Origin: Mucilaginibacter limnophilus
Lineage (GTDB): Bacteria; Bacteroidota; Bacteroidia; Sphingobacteriales; Sphingobacteriaceae
Direction of reading: 5' to 3'
Assembly (NCBI RefSeq): GCF_004005815.1
Contig: NZ_SACK01000002.1
Location: 372,001-436,000, forward strand
DNA: 64,000 nt
Below are positions 18,008-28,161 of this stretch, piece after piece (the first letter of the stretch is position 1; each line of letters starts with the position of its first letter). Both the position numbers and the translations under genes were made by a program. Under the pieces are notes generated by a model. That model saw only the letters and a program-made list of their open reading frames with translations, did no database searches and had not been told where the DNA came from.

Positions 18008-21000
18008 ATGGATAGCAAAAAGAAATACTGGAAAGGTTTAGAAGAGCTGAACAGAACTCCGGAATTTGTTGAAAAAAACAAGCATGAGTTTGCTGAGCCG
18101 CTTCCGATTGAGGAAGTACTGAGCGGAGCAGGTCTTGCTTCAAAAACCCCTCGCCGCGACTTTTTGAAGGCGCTGGGTTTTGGTGTGGGCGCCGTAACAC
18201 TGGCCGCCTGCCAGAAAGTGCCTGTGCACAAATCAATACCATATCTTATAAAGCCCGAAGAAGTTACTCCGGGTGTAGCTAACTACTACACTTCGAGCCA
18301 CGACGGGCACGCCATATTGGTTAAAACCCGCGAAGGCCGTCCAATTAAAGTGGAAGGTAACCCGGGCGACGTACTGTCAGGCGGTGGCTTAAGCTCACAG
18401 TCGCAGGCTTCAGTACTTGACCTGTATGACAACAACCGTGTTAAAGATCCTCAACTTAACGGTAACGACGCTCCATGGGATGAGGTTGACCGTTTTGTTA
18501 AACAACAACTTGCTGCAGCGCAGGCAGGCGGTAAAAAGATCCGTATTATCACTTCAACCGTAAACAGCCCTTCAGCACAAGCGGTTCTTGCTGATTTTGT
18601 TGCCAAATATCCTGCAGCTAAACATATCAACTACGACGCATACTCATATACCGGCATAATACAGGCAAATCAGCAAAGCTTCGGTAAAGCGGTATTGCCA
18701 CACTATAACTTTGACAAGGCTGACGTGATTGTTAGCGTTGGCGCCGATTTCCTTGGTTCATGGATATCAGGCGAAGAGTTTAGCCGCCAGTATGTATCAA
18801 AAAGGAATTCTAAGGCTCTTGAAAGCAAAAAAATGTCGCGCCACATCCAGTTTGAGGCAGGCATGAGCTTAACAGGTACCAATGCCGACGTTCGTATGCC
18901 TGTTAAGGTATCTGAAGAAGGCGCGGTACTGGTTGCTTTATACAATGCTTTAGCAGGAACTACGCTTCCGGGCACAAAAAAATTAAGCAGCCCTGCTGCC
19001 GAAAAAGCTGTAGTGCTTGCCGCTAAAGAACTCCAGGCCGCTAAAGGCCGCGCGGTAGTGGTTACCGGTTCAAACAGTGTAGCAAAACAAGTGCTTACCA
19101 ACGCTATCAACGGTTTGCTTGGCAGCTACGGCACTACTATCGATCTGGATAACCCTTCATATCAATATAAAGGTAACGACGCCGAGTTTGTGCAGTTTAT
19201 CAATGAAGCAAAACGCGGTGAAGTAGGTGCGGTAATCTTTCTGAACGCTAACCCTGCTTACGATTACTTCAATGCAAAAGATCTGAAAGACGCTTTGGGT
19301 AAAGTTAAGCTGAAAGTTTCTTTCTCTGATCATGACGACGAAACTGCCGCTTTATGTAACGTGGTAGCGCCAAACCATCACTACCTTGAGTCGTGGGGCG
19401 ACAGCAATGCCATTGCAGGTTTCTACAGCGTGGTACAGCCAACTATCAACCCGGTATTTAATACCCGCCAGGCTGAGCAAAGCTTGTTGATTTGGGCTGA
19501 AGCGCCTGTGCAGGACTACTATGCTTATGTAAAGAATTACTGGAGCAAAAACCTGCTTGCATTAGCCGGGCTATCAGGCGAAGCAGGTTGGGAAACTTTA
19601 CTGCAAACCGGTTATGTTAAAACTACTCCGGCTGCTGCATCAACAGCAGCATTTGCAGGAAACGTAACTGCTGCAGCGCAAACTATTGCCGACAATGCCT
19701 CGAAAATGGCTGCAAGCGGTGATGACAAAGTGGAAGTACAACTATACTTAAATACATCAATTGGCGACGGTAAATACGCCAACAACCCATGGTTACAGGA
19801 ATTGCCTGACGGCGTTTCAAAAGTTACCTGGGACAACTACGCTGCCATTGCGCCTAAGTTTGCTGAAAAATTGGGCATTGAAGAAGGTGACGTAGTAAAA
19901 ATTGAAGCTAACGGTTACAGTGTTGAAGTACCTGCATTATTCCAGCCGGGACAAGCGCAAGGCACTATCTCGATAGCAGTTGGTTACGGTCGTACAAAAG
20001 CAGGTGTTGTAGGTAACGAGGTTGGTAAAAACGTTTATCCGTTTGCCAGCTTCCGCGATGGCAGCATCCACAAAGCATTTGTAGCTTCAATATCAAAAAC
20101 AGGCGATGTATCGCCACTGGCGCAAACACAAACTCACCACTCATACGAAGGTCGTGACGTTATACGCGAAACTACTTTAAAGGATTTTGTAAAAGACCCT
20201 ACGGCAGCCAGCGGACACGGTGTTGAACACAAAAAATACAGTTTATGGGACGAGCATGACCGCCCTACTTATGACTGGGTTATGGCGATCGACCTGAATG
20301 CCTGTACCGGTTGCGGGGCTTGTATTGTAGCTTGTAACGTTGAGAATAATATCCCGGTTGTAGGTAAAGACGAGGTTAAACGTCGTCGTGAAATGCACTG
20401 GATCCGTATCGACCGTTACTACAGCTTCCACGAAGAAGGTAAAGTTGTTACTGAAGAGCGTGAAATTGACGATCTGGCCAGCCTTGACCACGTAACTGTT
20501 GTGCATCAGCCAATGCTGTGCCAGCACTGCGATCACGCGCCTTGCGAAACAGTTTGTCCGGTACTGGCAACAGTGCACTCAAGCGAGGGCTTAAACCAAA
20601 TGGCTTACAACCGTTGCGTTGGTACACGTTACTGCGCAAACAACTGTCCGTACAAAGTGCGCCGCTTCAACTGGTTCAACTACTGGAACGATTCTCGTTT
20701 CGATAACTACCTGAACAATGAGCATACCCAGCTGGTGTTAAACCCTGACGTTACTACCCGTTTCCGTGGCGTAATGGAAAAATGTTCATTCTGCGTACAA
20801 CGTATACAGGCAGGTAAACTGAAAGCTAAAATCGAAAATCGTCCGCTGCTTGATGGCGAGATCAAAGTGGCTTGTCAGCAAACATGTTCGGCAAACGCTA
20901 TCATCTTCGGTAACCGTAACGATCCGAACTCGGAAGTTTCAAAAGCATTGAAGAGCGAACGCACGTACTACGTACTTGAGGAACTTAACGTACAGCCGGG

Positions 21001-21055
21001 TATTGGTTACCAGGTTAAGGTTAGAAACTCTTTTGAAACTGAAACTCAAGCTTAA
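18008..21055 (+). CDS. actB: Alternative complex III subunit B, iron-sulfur protein
   Basis: ActB (1015 aa) combines a molybdopterin-oxidoreductase-like domain without catalytic Mo ligands and a C-terminal ferredoxin-like domain. A twin-arginine signal (TPRRDFLKALGFGVG, RR at 49-50) precedes a Cys at 68 that could be lipidated. Cys clusters in order are CTGCGACIVACN (from 766), CQHCDHAPCETVCP (from 838), CVGTRYCANNCPYKVRRFN and CSFCVQ...CQQTCS, giving ligands for several Fe-S clusters. It passes electrons from the quinol subunit ActC towards the ActA hemes. actC follows after 31 nt. Confidence 0.95.
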   Translation: MDSKKKYWKGLEELNRTPEFVEKNKHEFAEPLPIEEVLSGAGLASKTPRRDFLKALGFGVGAVTLAACQKVPVHKSIPYLIKPEEVTPGVANYYTSSHDGHAILVKTREGRPIKVEGNPGDVLSGGGLSSQSQASVLDLYDNNRVKDPQLNGNDAPWDEVDRFVKQQLAAAQAGGKKIRIITSTVNSPSAQAVLADFVAKYPAAKHINYDAYSYTGIIQANQQSFGKAVLPHYNFDKADVIVSVGADFLGSWISGEEFSRQYVSKRNSKALESKKMSRHIQFEAGMSLTGTNADVRMPVKVSEEGAVLVALYNALAGTTLPGTKKLSSPAAEKAVVLAAKELQAAKGRAVVVTGSNSVAKQVLTNAINGLLGSYGTTIDLDNPSYQYKGNDAEFVQFINEAKRGEVGAVIFLNANPAYDYFNAKDLKDALGKVKLKVSFSDHDDETAALCNVVAPNHHYLESWGDSNAIAGFYSVVQPTINPVFNTRQAEQSLLIWAEAPVQDYYAYVKNYWSKNLLALAGLSGEAGWETLLQTGYVKTTPAAASTAAFAGNVTAAAQTIADNASKMAASGDDKVEVQLYLNTSIGDGKYANNPWLQELPDGVSKVTWDNYAAIAPKFAEKLGIEEGDVVKIEANGYSVEVPALFQPGQAQGTISIAVGYGRTKAGVVGNEVGKNVYPFASFRDGSIHKAFVASISKTGDVSPLAQTQTHHSYEGRDVIRETTLKDFVKDPTAASGHGVEHKKYSLWDEHDRPTYDWVMAIDLNACTGCGACIVACNVENNIPVVGKDEVKRRREMHWIRIDRYYSFHEEGKVVTEEREIDDLASLDHVTVVHQPMLCQHCDHAPCETVCPVLATVHSSEGLNQMAYNRCVGTRYCANNCPYKVRRFNWFNYWNDSRFDNYLNNEHTQLVLNPDVTTRFRGVMEKCSFCVQRIQAGKLKAKIENRPLLDGEIKVACQQTCSANAIIFGNRNDPNSEVSKALKSERTYYVLEELNVQPGIGYQVKVRNSFETETQA

Positions 21056-21086
21056 TATTATTACAACAGAGATATAGATAACATAT

Positions 21087-22562
21087 ATGGCATCTCACAG
21101 TGAATCGATACTCAGGGAACCGTTAATTACAGGCAAGAATATTACCTATGCCCAAATTACTAACGAGGTATTAGCCCCTGTAGAAAATAAACCTAACAAA
21201 GCGTGGTGGATAGGCTTCGTTGTTGCAGTACTTGGCGCTTTGCTTTGGGTAGTAAGCATAAGCCTTACCTTTTGGTATGGCTTGGGCGAATGGGGTTTGA
21301 ATAAAACCGTTGGCTGGGCATGGGACATCACCGGCTTCGTATGGTGGGTAGGTATCGGTCACGCCGGTACGCTTATCTCGGCGGTATTGTTGTTGTTCCG
21401 TCAAAACTGGCGTAACTCAATTAACCGTTCGGCCGAGGCGATGACGATATTCGCCGTAATTTGCGCCGCTACTTATATCGTAGCGCACATGGGCCGCCCA
21501 TGGTTAGCTTACTTCACCTTACCACTGCCAAACCAATACGGCTCGTTATGGGTAAACTGGAACTCGGCACTGATGATGGACGTATTCGCTATCTCAACAT
21601 ACTTCTCGGTATCGCTGGTGTTCTGGTACACAGGTTTATTGCCTGACATCGCTTCAATCCGCGACCGCGCTAAAGGCCTTCGCCGCCGTATATACTCGGT
21701 ATTATCATTCGGCTGGACAGGTTCGGTAAAAACATGGCAGCGTTTCGAAACCGTGTCACTAATCCTGGCCGGTATATCAACACCGCTGGTACTTTCGGTA
21801 CACACCATCGTATCTTTTGACTTTGCTACCTCGCTTGAACCGGGCTGGCACACTACCATCTTCCCGCCATATTTCGTTGCGGGTGCGATTTTCTCAGGTT
21901 TTGCCATGGTGCAAACCCTGTTGCTGATCACACGTAAAGTACTTGGACTGGAAAACTACATCACCATGTTCCACATCGAATCGATGAATAAGATCATCAC
22001 CCTTACCGGTTCGATAGTAGGTGTGGCGTATTTAACAGAGTTCTTCATCGCGTGGTACTCAGGCGTTGAGTATGAGCAATACGCGTTCATTAACCGTGCA
22101 ACCGGACCATACTGGTGGGCATACTGGAGCATGATGTCGTGTAACGTAATTTCTCCGCAGCTGTTCTGGTCAAAGAAACTGCGTACCAGCATTCCATTCT
22201 CATGGTTCCTGTCAATCATCGTGAACATTGGTATGTGGTTCGAGCGTTTCGTGATCATCGTTACCTCACTGCACCGCGACTATATCCCTTCAAGCTGGGT
22301 AATGTTCTATCCAAGCTGGGTTGACGTAGGCGTGTTCATCGGTTCAATAGGCGTATTCTTCACGTTGTTCCTGCTGTTTATCCGCTTCCTGCCTTCAGTG
22401 GCAATGGCCGAGGTGAAACTGCTGCTGAAAACATCAAGTGAGCAGGCTAAAAAGAAATTAATTGACAGCGGTAAATTAGATAAAGAACAAGTTGAGTCAT
22501 ATGTTAATCAGTTGAAAATATACGATAGCGTTGACATTACTGACTACGAAACTTCAAAATAA
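21087..22562 (+). CDS. actC: Alternative complex III subunit C, NrfD-type quinol-binding membrane protein
   Basis: This 491-aa polytopic membrane protein of the NrfD/PsrC family has about ten helices. Signature stretches include WWVGIGHAGTLISAVLLLFRQNWR (helix with the His implicated in quinol/proton handling), AHMGRPWLAYF, and VSFDFATSLEPGWHTTIFPPYFVAGAIFSG. It forms the menaquinol oxidation site of the complex. The actC stop and actD start share one base (TAATG), indicating translational coupling. Confidence 0.95.
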   Translation: MASHSESILREPLITGKNITYAQITNEVLAPVENKPNKAWWIGFVVAVLGALLWVVSISLTFWYGLGEWGLNKTVGWAWDITGFVWWVGIGHAGTLISAVLLLFRQNWRNSINRSAEAMTIFAVICAATYIVAHMGRPWLAYFTLPLPNQYGSLWVNWNSALMMDVFAISTYFSVSLVFWYTGLLPDIASIRDRAKGLRRRIYSVLSFGWTGSVKTWQRFETVSLILAGISTPLVLSVHTIVSFDFATSLEPGWHTTIFPPYFVAGAIFSGFAMVQTLLLITRKVLGLENYITMFHIESMNKIITLTGSIVGVAYLTEFFIAWYSGVEYEQYAFINRATGPYWWAYWSMMSCNVISPQLFWSKKLRTSIPFSWFLSIIVNIGMWFERFVIIVTSLHRDYIPSSWVMFYPSWVDVGVFIGSIGVFFTLFLLFIRFLPSVAMAEVKLLLKTSSEQAKKKLIDSGKLDKEQVESYVNQLKIYDSVDITDYETSK

Positions 22563-23101
22563 TGAGCAGTACAAAATTTATATTAGGTCTTTTTGACGAT
22601 CCGGATGACATGATGCACGGGATCGAGAAGCTACAAAAGAACAGCGTACCTATTTATGACGTCTATTCACCAATGCCCATACACGGTATTGAAGCAAAGC
22701 TGGGCGTAAAAGAATCACGCCTGGGCTACGCGGCCTTTTGCTTCGGCTTGCTGGGCGGTTCGGTGATATTCAGCATAGTGTACTACACACTGGTGCACGA
22801 CTGGCCGATGAACATTGGCGGCAAGCCAACCTTCCCGATGCCGGTATTTGTACCGTTCACTTTTGAATGGACCATTTTGTGGACAGCTTTTGGTATGACG
22901 CTTACCTTCTTTGCCGCTACGCACCTGTTCCCGGGCCGTGCGCCAAGGGTAATGGACCTTAGGGCAACTGATGACAGGTTTGTTATAGCCATTGATGCCA
23001 AAGGCAACGTTCCGCATGATGATATAACCAATTTATTAAAAGAAGCAGGTGCTGTAGAAATTAAGCACAACACAAGGAAATATGTTAGCTATGACGAATA
23101 A
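22562..23101 (+). CDS. actD: Alternative complex III subunit D (DUF3341)
   Basis: The 179-aa membrane protein belongs to DUF3341, the ActD subunit. It has a small N-terminal ferredoxin-like soluble domain (FILGLFDDPDDMMHGIEKLQ, YDVYSPMPIHGIE) and two membrane helices (about 58-80 and 99-120). The C-terminal domain folds back in the cytosol. It overlaps actE by 11 nt. ActD is structural, with no cofactor ligands visible. Confidence 0.93.
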   Translation: MSSTKFILGLFDDPDDMMHGIEKLQKNSVPIYDVYSPMPIHGIEAKLGVKESRLGYAAFCFGLLGGSVIFSIVYYTLVHDWPMNIGGKPTFPMPVFVPFTFEWTILWTAFGMTLTFFAATHLFPGRAPRVMDLRATDDRFVIAIDAKGNVPHDDITNLLKEAGAVEIKHNTRKYVSYDE

Positions 23102-23669
23102 GTTTAAAGTATTGGGGTTAATAGCCGCCTCTGTTGCTGCAACGGTATTAGTAACATCGTGTAAAGACAAGAGGAGCACAGGTTGGGAATACGCCCCCAA
23201 TATGTACAGGCATATTGCGTACGATCCTGATCAAAAGAATAACAACTTTGCTGATGGCAAAACCGCGCAGGTTCCACCAAAAGGAACTATTCCGGTAGGG
23301 TTTACACGCTTTAACTATCCAAACACCCGTGGTGGTTATGATAGCGCAAGCGTTACGGCTACCAGTCCGCTTCCAACTACAAAGAAAAGCTTTGAAGAAG
23401 GAAAGGTTCTTTATGAGCATTTCTGCTCGCCATGCCACGGCATGACAGGACAAGGCGACGGTTTGGTTGTAGCCCATGGTTACCCTGCTCCGCCATCGTA
23501 CTCAAAAGGCCAGTCGTCTCGCGGAGGCGCGATGAAAGATCTTACCGACGGTAAAATTTATCATACAATTACTTACGGTGTAAACGCGATGGGCTCGTAT
23601 GCGTCGCAGCTGTCTCCGGTTGAGCGCTGGAAAGTAGTAGCCTATGTTCACCATTTACAAACTTTATAA
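23091..23669 (+). CDS. actE: Alternative complex III subunit E, monoheme cytochrome c lipoprotein
   Basis: ActE is a 192-aa cytochrome c with one CSPCHG heme site followed by an NAMGSYASQLS region that can supply the axial Met. The N-terminus MTNKFKVLGLIAASVAATVLVTSC has a lipobox with Cys24, so it is a membrane-anchored lipoprotein. I chose the ATG at 23091, which makes a proper lipoprotein signal; it overlaps the end of actD. ActE is the likely electron exit near the oxidase side. Confidence 0.93.
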   Translation: MTNKFKVLGLIAASVAATVLVTSCKDKRSTGWEYAPNMYRHIAYDPDQKNNNFADGKTAQVPPKGTIPVGFTRFNYPNTRGGYDSASVTATSPLPTTKKSFEEGKVLYEHFCSPCHGMTGQGDGLVVAHGYPAPPSYSKGQSSRGGAMKDLTDGKIYHTITYGVNAMGSYASQLSPVERWKVVAYVHHLQTL

Positions 23670-23681
23670 TACTTTATATTA

Positions 23682-24968
23682 ATGGGTACTCATACAAGTA
23701 TTGACGAACGATATGAATTTTCAGGCCGAGTAAAAACCTGGAGTTTAATAGCCATTGTTTTAGGCGTGGTGGGCGTTGCATACGGTTTTCTTATCGGCGG
23801 CGACTCGGTACAGCGTACGTTCAGCAACCTGTTGCTTGCAAGCTACTATTTTGCCTGTGTTTGTACAGCCGCGGTATTCTTTTTAGCATACCAGTATGTG
23901 GCTCAGGCCGGCTGGTCGGCTGCGCTGCTGCGTGTACCGCAAGCCATGGCCAAGGTACTGCCTATAGCCGCTGTAATATTTATAGTGGTGGCGCTTGCAG
24001 GTTTGTTTACAACACATGAGGTTGTAAATGAAGAAGGCCACAAAGAAGTAATGCCTTACCTGTATGGTCACTGGGCTGCTCACGGATTAACTGATCCTTC
24101 AAGCGAGCATTACGACCCTATCATTGCAGGCAAGTCGTCATTCCTTAACATTCCGTTCTTTGCAGGAGTTATTGTTGTTCTGCTTGGTTTATACTCGCTG
24201 TTTGGCTACCTACTGGTTAAATTCTCCCAAAATGAGGATCAACTGGGCGGTATGTTCAACTACGATAAAAGCTTTAAATATTCAGCTATATTCCTGGTAA
24301 TATTTGGTTTTACCTTCCCGGTGTTCGCGTTCGACGCTATCATGTCGCTTGAGGCACACTGGTTCTCAACCATGTTTGGCTGGTATAACCTTGCCGCGGC
24401 ACACGTAAGCGGGCTGGCAGTAATTACACTATTAGTAATATACCTGCGTAAAAAAGGATATATGCAGTGGATTAGTGAAAACCACCTGCACGATTTGGGC
24501 AAGCTGATGTTCGCATTCTCTATCTTCTGGACATACGTATGGTTTGGACAGTTCTTCCTGATCTGGTACGCCAACATGCCCGAAGAAACCGTGTATTTTT
24601 ACAAAAGATGGGAACCTGAATACAAATGGTGGTTCTGGCTTAATATCGTGTTAAACTTTGTTGCGCCATTGTTGCTGTTAATGTCTCGCGATGCAAAACG
24701 TTTAACCGCAAGATTACAGTTTACCGCATGGGTACTTATCATTGGCCATTGGCTTGATTACTATCTGATGATTATGCCTGGTACAATTCACCACGAAGCA
24801 GGACACGAAGTGCACATATGGGATCAGTTTGGATTACAGGAGCTGTTAATTTTTGTAGGATTTGCCGGTATACTGATCTTCCTGACGCTTAACTCGTTAA
24901 GTAAGTTTACTTCACTGGTGCCTAAAAAACACCCGTTCCTGGACGAGAGCTTACATCACCACCAATAA
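23682..24968 (+). CDS. actF: Alternative complex III subunit F, second NrfD-like membrane protein
   Basis: The 428-aa ActF has about ten transmembrane helices and resembles ActC, but is thought not to bind quinol. The stretches FDAIMSLEAHWFSTMFGWYNLAAAHVSG and FGQFFLIWYANMPEETVYF are characteristic of the family. It begins 12 nt after actE and completes the actABCDEF set. The TAACTTTG box just after its stop indicates that transcription of coxB can be initiated separately. Confidence 0.95.
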   Translation: MGTHTSIDERYEFSGRVKTWSLIAIVLGVVGVAYGFLIGGDSVQRTFSNLLLASYYFACVCTAAVFFLAYQYVAQAGWSAALLRVPQAMAKVLPIAAVIFIVVALAGLFTTHEVVNEEGHKEVMPYLYGHWAAHGLTDPSSEHYDPIIAGKSSFLNIPFFAGVIVVLLGLYSLFGYLLVKFSQNEDQLGGMFNYDKSFKYSAIFLVIFGFTFPVFAFDAIMSLEAHWFSTMFGWYNLAAAHVSGLAVITLLVIYLRKKGYMQWISENHLHDLGKLMFAFSIFWTYVWFGQFFLIWYANMPEETVYFYKRWEPEYKWWFWLNIVLNFVAPLLLLMSRDAKRLTARLQFTAWVLIIGHWLDYYLMIMPGTIHHEAGHEVHIWDQFGLQELLIFVGFAGILIFLTLNSLSKFTSLVPKKHPFLDESLHHHQ

Positions 24969-24975
24969 TAATTGT

Positions 24976-24983
24976 TAACTTTG
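24976..24983 (+). promoter_or_regulatory. Internal -7 box TAACTTTG before coxB
   Basis: TAACTTTG fits TAnnTTTG and sits 33 nt before the chosen coxB ATG, within the operon. It is likely a secondary promoter for the oxidase genes; the -33 region is not convincing. Confidence 0.4.
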
Positions 24984-25016
24984 CACCCTAATAAAGAATA
25001 CCAAACAAGCAGTAAA

Positions 25017-26231
25017 ATGGCATTCAAACAACTAATAAATTCTAAAAAATTATTTTCGCTGCTGGCGATGCTAATCCTGTTTGGCACTCAGGTGCTGTTT
25101 GCGCAGGTTGAATCGACAACAGCCGGTGAGCAGGGAGCCCCTGCAGCCGCTGCACATGCCGATAAACCGGATGTATGGGCAGGTGTATCTTACTACGTAC
25201 TGCTGTTTTTGGTAGTGTGTGTGGCAGTGGCCATTGTTGGTAAAATATTGAAGGTTTATGACCTGACCCGCCAGATACAAGGCAAAAAAGGCCTTAACTG
25301 GAATAATGTAATGGGCGGTTTGTTCCTGTTATTCCTGGTGCTTGGTCTTTATGGTTCATACTGGTCGTTCACGGTGCATGGTTCTATGATATTGCCTGAG
25401 GCAGCATCTATACATGGCGCTAAGCTTGATACCATGTTCTATGTAACTTTCGGTATTACTGTTGTGGTTTTTGTGATCACCCAGATACTGCTGTTCGGTT
25501 TCGCTTTCTTATACCGCGGATCAGACAAACGCAAAGCTACCTATTACCCGCATAACAACGCTATCGAAGCTGCCTGGACAATTGCTCCGGCCATCGTACT
25601 TACCGTATTGGTTGTGTTCGGTTTTCTTACCTGGCAAAAAATCACCAACACTGTTGACGCTGAAGGTGAACCTGCTTCAATAAACATTGAAGTGGTAGCA
25701 CACCAGTTTGCATGGGAACTTCGTTATCCTGGTAAAGATCAGAAACTGGGCAACATGAGCTACAAACTGGTTAGCGGCACCAATAAAGTGGGTGTGGATT
25801 TCAAAGATAAAAACAGCTTTGACGATCAGATGGCCGATACGCTTGTTATTCCTGTAAATAAATCTATTAAACTGAATATCCATTCTCAGGACGTTATACA
25901 TAGTGTTTACATGCCTCACTTCCGTGTGCAAATGAACGCTGTACCGGGGTTACCAACTTATTTTAAGTTCACCCCTACCATGACTACTCAGCAAATGAAG
26001 ATGAAAGAGGATGATGCTAAGTTTGAATACCTGCTTTATTGCAACAAAATATGCGGTGGTGGTCACTACAACATGAAAAAAGTGGTACGTGTGGTAACCG
26101 AAGGCGAATACCAGAAATGGTTGTCGCAGCAAAAGCCGTATTTGAATGACGCGCTTAAAGCTGAGTTAGGTTTTGCTAAAGCTGAGCAAAAACAAGGTGA
26201 GAAAGAAAACAGGTTAGCAGTAAACAATTAA
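25017..26231 (+). CDS. coxB: Cytochrome c oxidase subunit II
   Basis: CoxB carries the CuA centre that accepts electrons for the aa3-type oxidase. The chosen ATG at 25017 gives a clear signal peptide (MAFKQLINSKKLFSLLAMLI...FAQ). Three further membrane helices follow, including an extra one compared with classic subunit II. The CuA ligands are present: H295 in DVIHSVYMPHF, and C342-C346-H350-M353 in CNKICGGGHYNM. The usual Glu between the two Cys is replaced by Lys, which affects only a backbone ligand. The length is 404 aa because of N- and C-terminal extensions. Confidence 0.94.
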   Translation: MAFKQLINSKKLFSLLAMLILFGTQVLFAQVESTTAGEQGAPAAAAHADKPDVWAGVSYYVLLFLVVCVAVAIVGKILKVYDLTRQIQGKKGLNWNNVMGGLFLLFLVLGLYGSYWSFTVHGSMILPEAASIHGAKLDTMFYVTFGITVVVFVITQILLFGFAFLYRGSDKRKATYYPHNNAIEAAWTIAPAIVLTVLVVFGFLTWQKITNTVDAEGEPASINIEVVAHQFAWELRYPGKDQKLGNMSYKLVSGTNKVGVDFKDKNSFDDQMADTLVIPVNKSIKLNIHSQDVIHSVYMPHFRVQMNAVPGLPTYFKFTPTMTTQQMKMKEDDAKFEYLLYCNKICGGGHYNMKKVVRVVTEGEYQKWLSQQKPYLNDALKAELGFAKAEQKQGEKENRLAVNN

Positions 26232-26249
26232 TAAAAAGAATTAGCTATT

Positions 26250-28133
26250 ATGTCAACATTAACAGTTCAGGATCACGGAGTACATCATGACGACCACGGG
26301 CATGAGCACCACCATCATGATACTTTCCTGACCAAGTATATATTCAGCCAGGATCATAAGATGATCGCCAAGCAATTCCTGATCACAGGGATTTTGATGG
26401 CGGTTATCGCGATGATACTTTCTATCTTATTCCGTATCCAGCTGGCCTATCCTGATAAAGCATTCCCTTTAATGGAAACTTTATTAGGCCGTTTTGCGCC
26501 TGAAGGCCGTATGGACCCTAACTTTTACCTGTCGCTGGTTACCATACACGGTACCATCATGGTATTCTTCGTACTAACTGCTGGCTTAAGCGGTACTTTC
26601 AGTAACCTGCTTATTCCTTTACAGGTTGGTGCGCGTGATATGGCTTCTCCTTTCATGAACATGCTGTCGTACTGGTTATTCTTCCTGGCCAGCGTGATCA
26701 TGCTAAGCTCTTTCTTTATTGAAAAAGGCCCTGCTGGTCCGGGTTGGACTATCTATCCGCCGCTTTCGGCCCTGCCAAAAGCGATGCCGGGTTCAGATAT
26801 GGGTATGACGTTATGGCTTATCAGTATGGTGCTTTTCGTAGCTTCATCACTTATGGGTGGTATCAACTACGTAAGTACCGTATTAAATATGCGTACTAAA
26901 GGTATGGACCTTTGGAAAATGCCGCTTACTGTATGGGCTTTCTTCCTTACTGCTATAGTGGGTATCCTTGCATTCCCTGTGCTTGTTGCGGGTGTTGTAT
27001 TGTTGATATTCGACCGTAGCTTTGGTACCAGCTTCTATCTTTCAGACATCGTTATGGGTGGTGTGCCGCAATCAATGGAAGGCGGTAGCCCTATATTGTT
27101 CCAGCACTTGTTCTGGTTCCTGGGTCACCCCGAGGTATATATCGTTATTATGCCGGCGCTGGGTATCTCATCAGAGATCATCGCCACCAACTCGCGTAAA
27201 CCTATCTTCGGTTACCATGCGATGGTGTACTCACTTATCGGTATTACTGTGTTGTCATTCATCGTATGGGGACACCATATGTTTGTTACCGGTATGAACC
27301 CGTTCCTGGGTGGTGTGTTCATGATCACTACGCTGATCATCGCGGTACCATCGGCAGTAAAAACATTTAACTATCTGGCTACGCTGTGGCGCGGTAATAT
27401 CAGGTTTACACCTGCTATGCTGTTCGCTATCGGCCTGGTATCATTCTTTATCTCTGGTGGTTTAACAGGTATCTACCTGGGTAACGCCGCGCTGGACATT
27501 AACCTGCACGATACCTATTTCGTAGTTGCCCACTTCCATCTTGTAATGGGTTCGGCAGCTATATTTGGTATGCTTGCGGGCGTTTACCACTGGTTCCCTA
27601 AAATGTTTGGCCGTATGATGGACGAGCGCCTGGGCTACCTGCACTTCTGGCTTACATTTGCCGGTGCTTACCTGGTATTCTTCCCAATGCACTTTATGGG
27701 TCTGGACGGTGTACCACGCCGTTACTACGCCTTTACCGAGTTTGAGTCGTTCTCACGCTGGTTGTCAGTTAATACATTTATCACCTGGGCGGCTATCGTA
27801 TCAGCGTTAGCGCAGGTTGCCTTCCTGTTCAACTTCTTTTACTCGATCTTCTTCGGTAAAAAAGCTACCCAAAATCCATGGAACTCAAACACCCTGGAAT
27901 GGACAGCGCCTGTTGAGCATATTCACGGTAACTGGCCGGGCGAAATACCAACAGTTTACCGTTGGCCGTATGATTACAGCAAGCCTGGTCATGATGCCGA
28001 CTTTATACCGCAAACTGTGCCTTTCTCAGAAACCATGAGCTCAAACCTGCCGCATGATTTTGAAGACAATCCGGTAGGGTTGGAAGAGCACAACAAATGG
28101 GTAAGTACACAACGATCTGAAGAAGTAAAGTAA
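26250..28133 (+). CDS. coxA: Cytochrome c oxidase subunit I
   Basis: CoxA is the 627-aa catalytic subunit with heme a, heme a3 and CuB. GHPEVYIVIMPALG supplies the A1-type proton-channel Glu, the CuB His and the cross-linked Tyr; HHMFVTGMNP, FVVAHFHLVMG (heme ligands) and HDTYF are intact. Twelve or more helices are expected. The N-terminus is unusual: residues 9-25 are packed with His and Asp (HGVHHDDHGHEHHHHD), possibly a metal-handling tail. It lies 18 nt after coxB, and a hairpin follows it. Confidence 0.96.
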   Translation: MSTLTVQDHGVHHDDHGHEHHHHDTFLTKYIFSQDHKMIAKQFLITGILMAVIAMILSILFRIQLAYPDKAFPLMETLLGRFAPEGRMDPNFYLSLVTIHGTIMVFFVLTAGLSGTFSNLLIPLQVGARDMASPFMNMLSYWLFFLASVIMLSSFFIEKGPAGPGWTIYPPLSALPKAMPGSDMGMTLWLISMVLFVASSLMGGINYVSTVLNMRTKGMDLWKMPLTVWAFFLTAIVGILAFPVLVAGVVLLIFDRSFGTSFYLSDIVMGGVPQSMEGGSPILFQHLFWFLGHPEVYIVIMPALGISSEIIATNSRKPIFGYHAMVYSLIGITVLSFIVWGHHMFVTGMNPFLGGVFMITTLIIAVPSAVKTFNYLATLWRGNIRFTPAMLFAIGLVSFFISGGLTGIYLGNAALDINLHDTYFVVAHFHLVMGSAAIFGMLAGVYHWFPKMFGRMMDERLGYLHFWLTFAGAYLVFFPMHFMGLDGVPRRYYAFTEFESFSRWLSVNTFITWAAIVSALAQVAFLFNFFYSIFFGKKATQNPWNSNTLEWTAPVEHIHGNWPGEIPTVYRWPYDYSKPGHDADFIPQTVPFSETMSSNLPHDFEDNPVGLEEHNKWVSTQRSEEVK

Positions 28134-28161
28134 TTATATAAACACTTTCTTATCTGAAGTT

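Noticed and set aside
21509..21931. Minus-strand ORF of 140 codons within actC
   Set aside because: Antisense shadow; composition reflects the hydrophobic actC codons.
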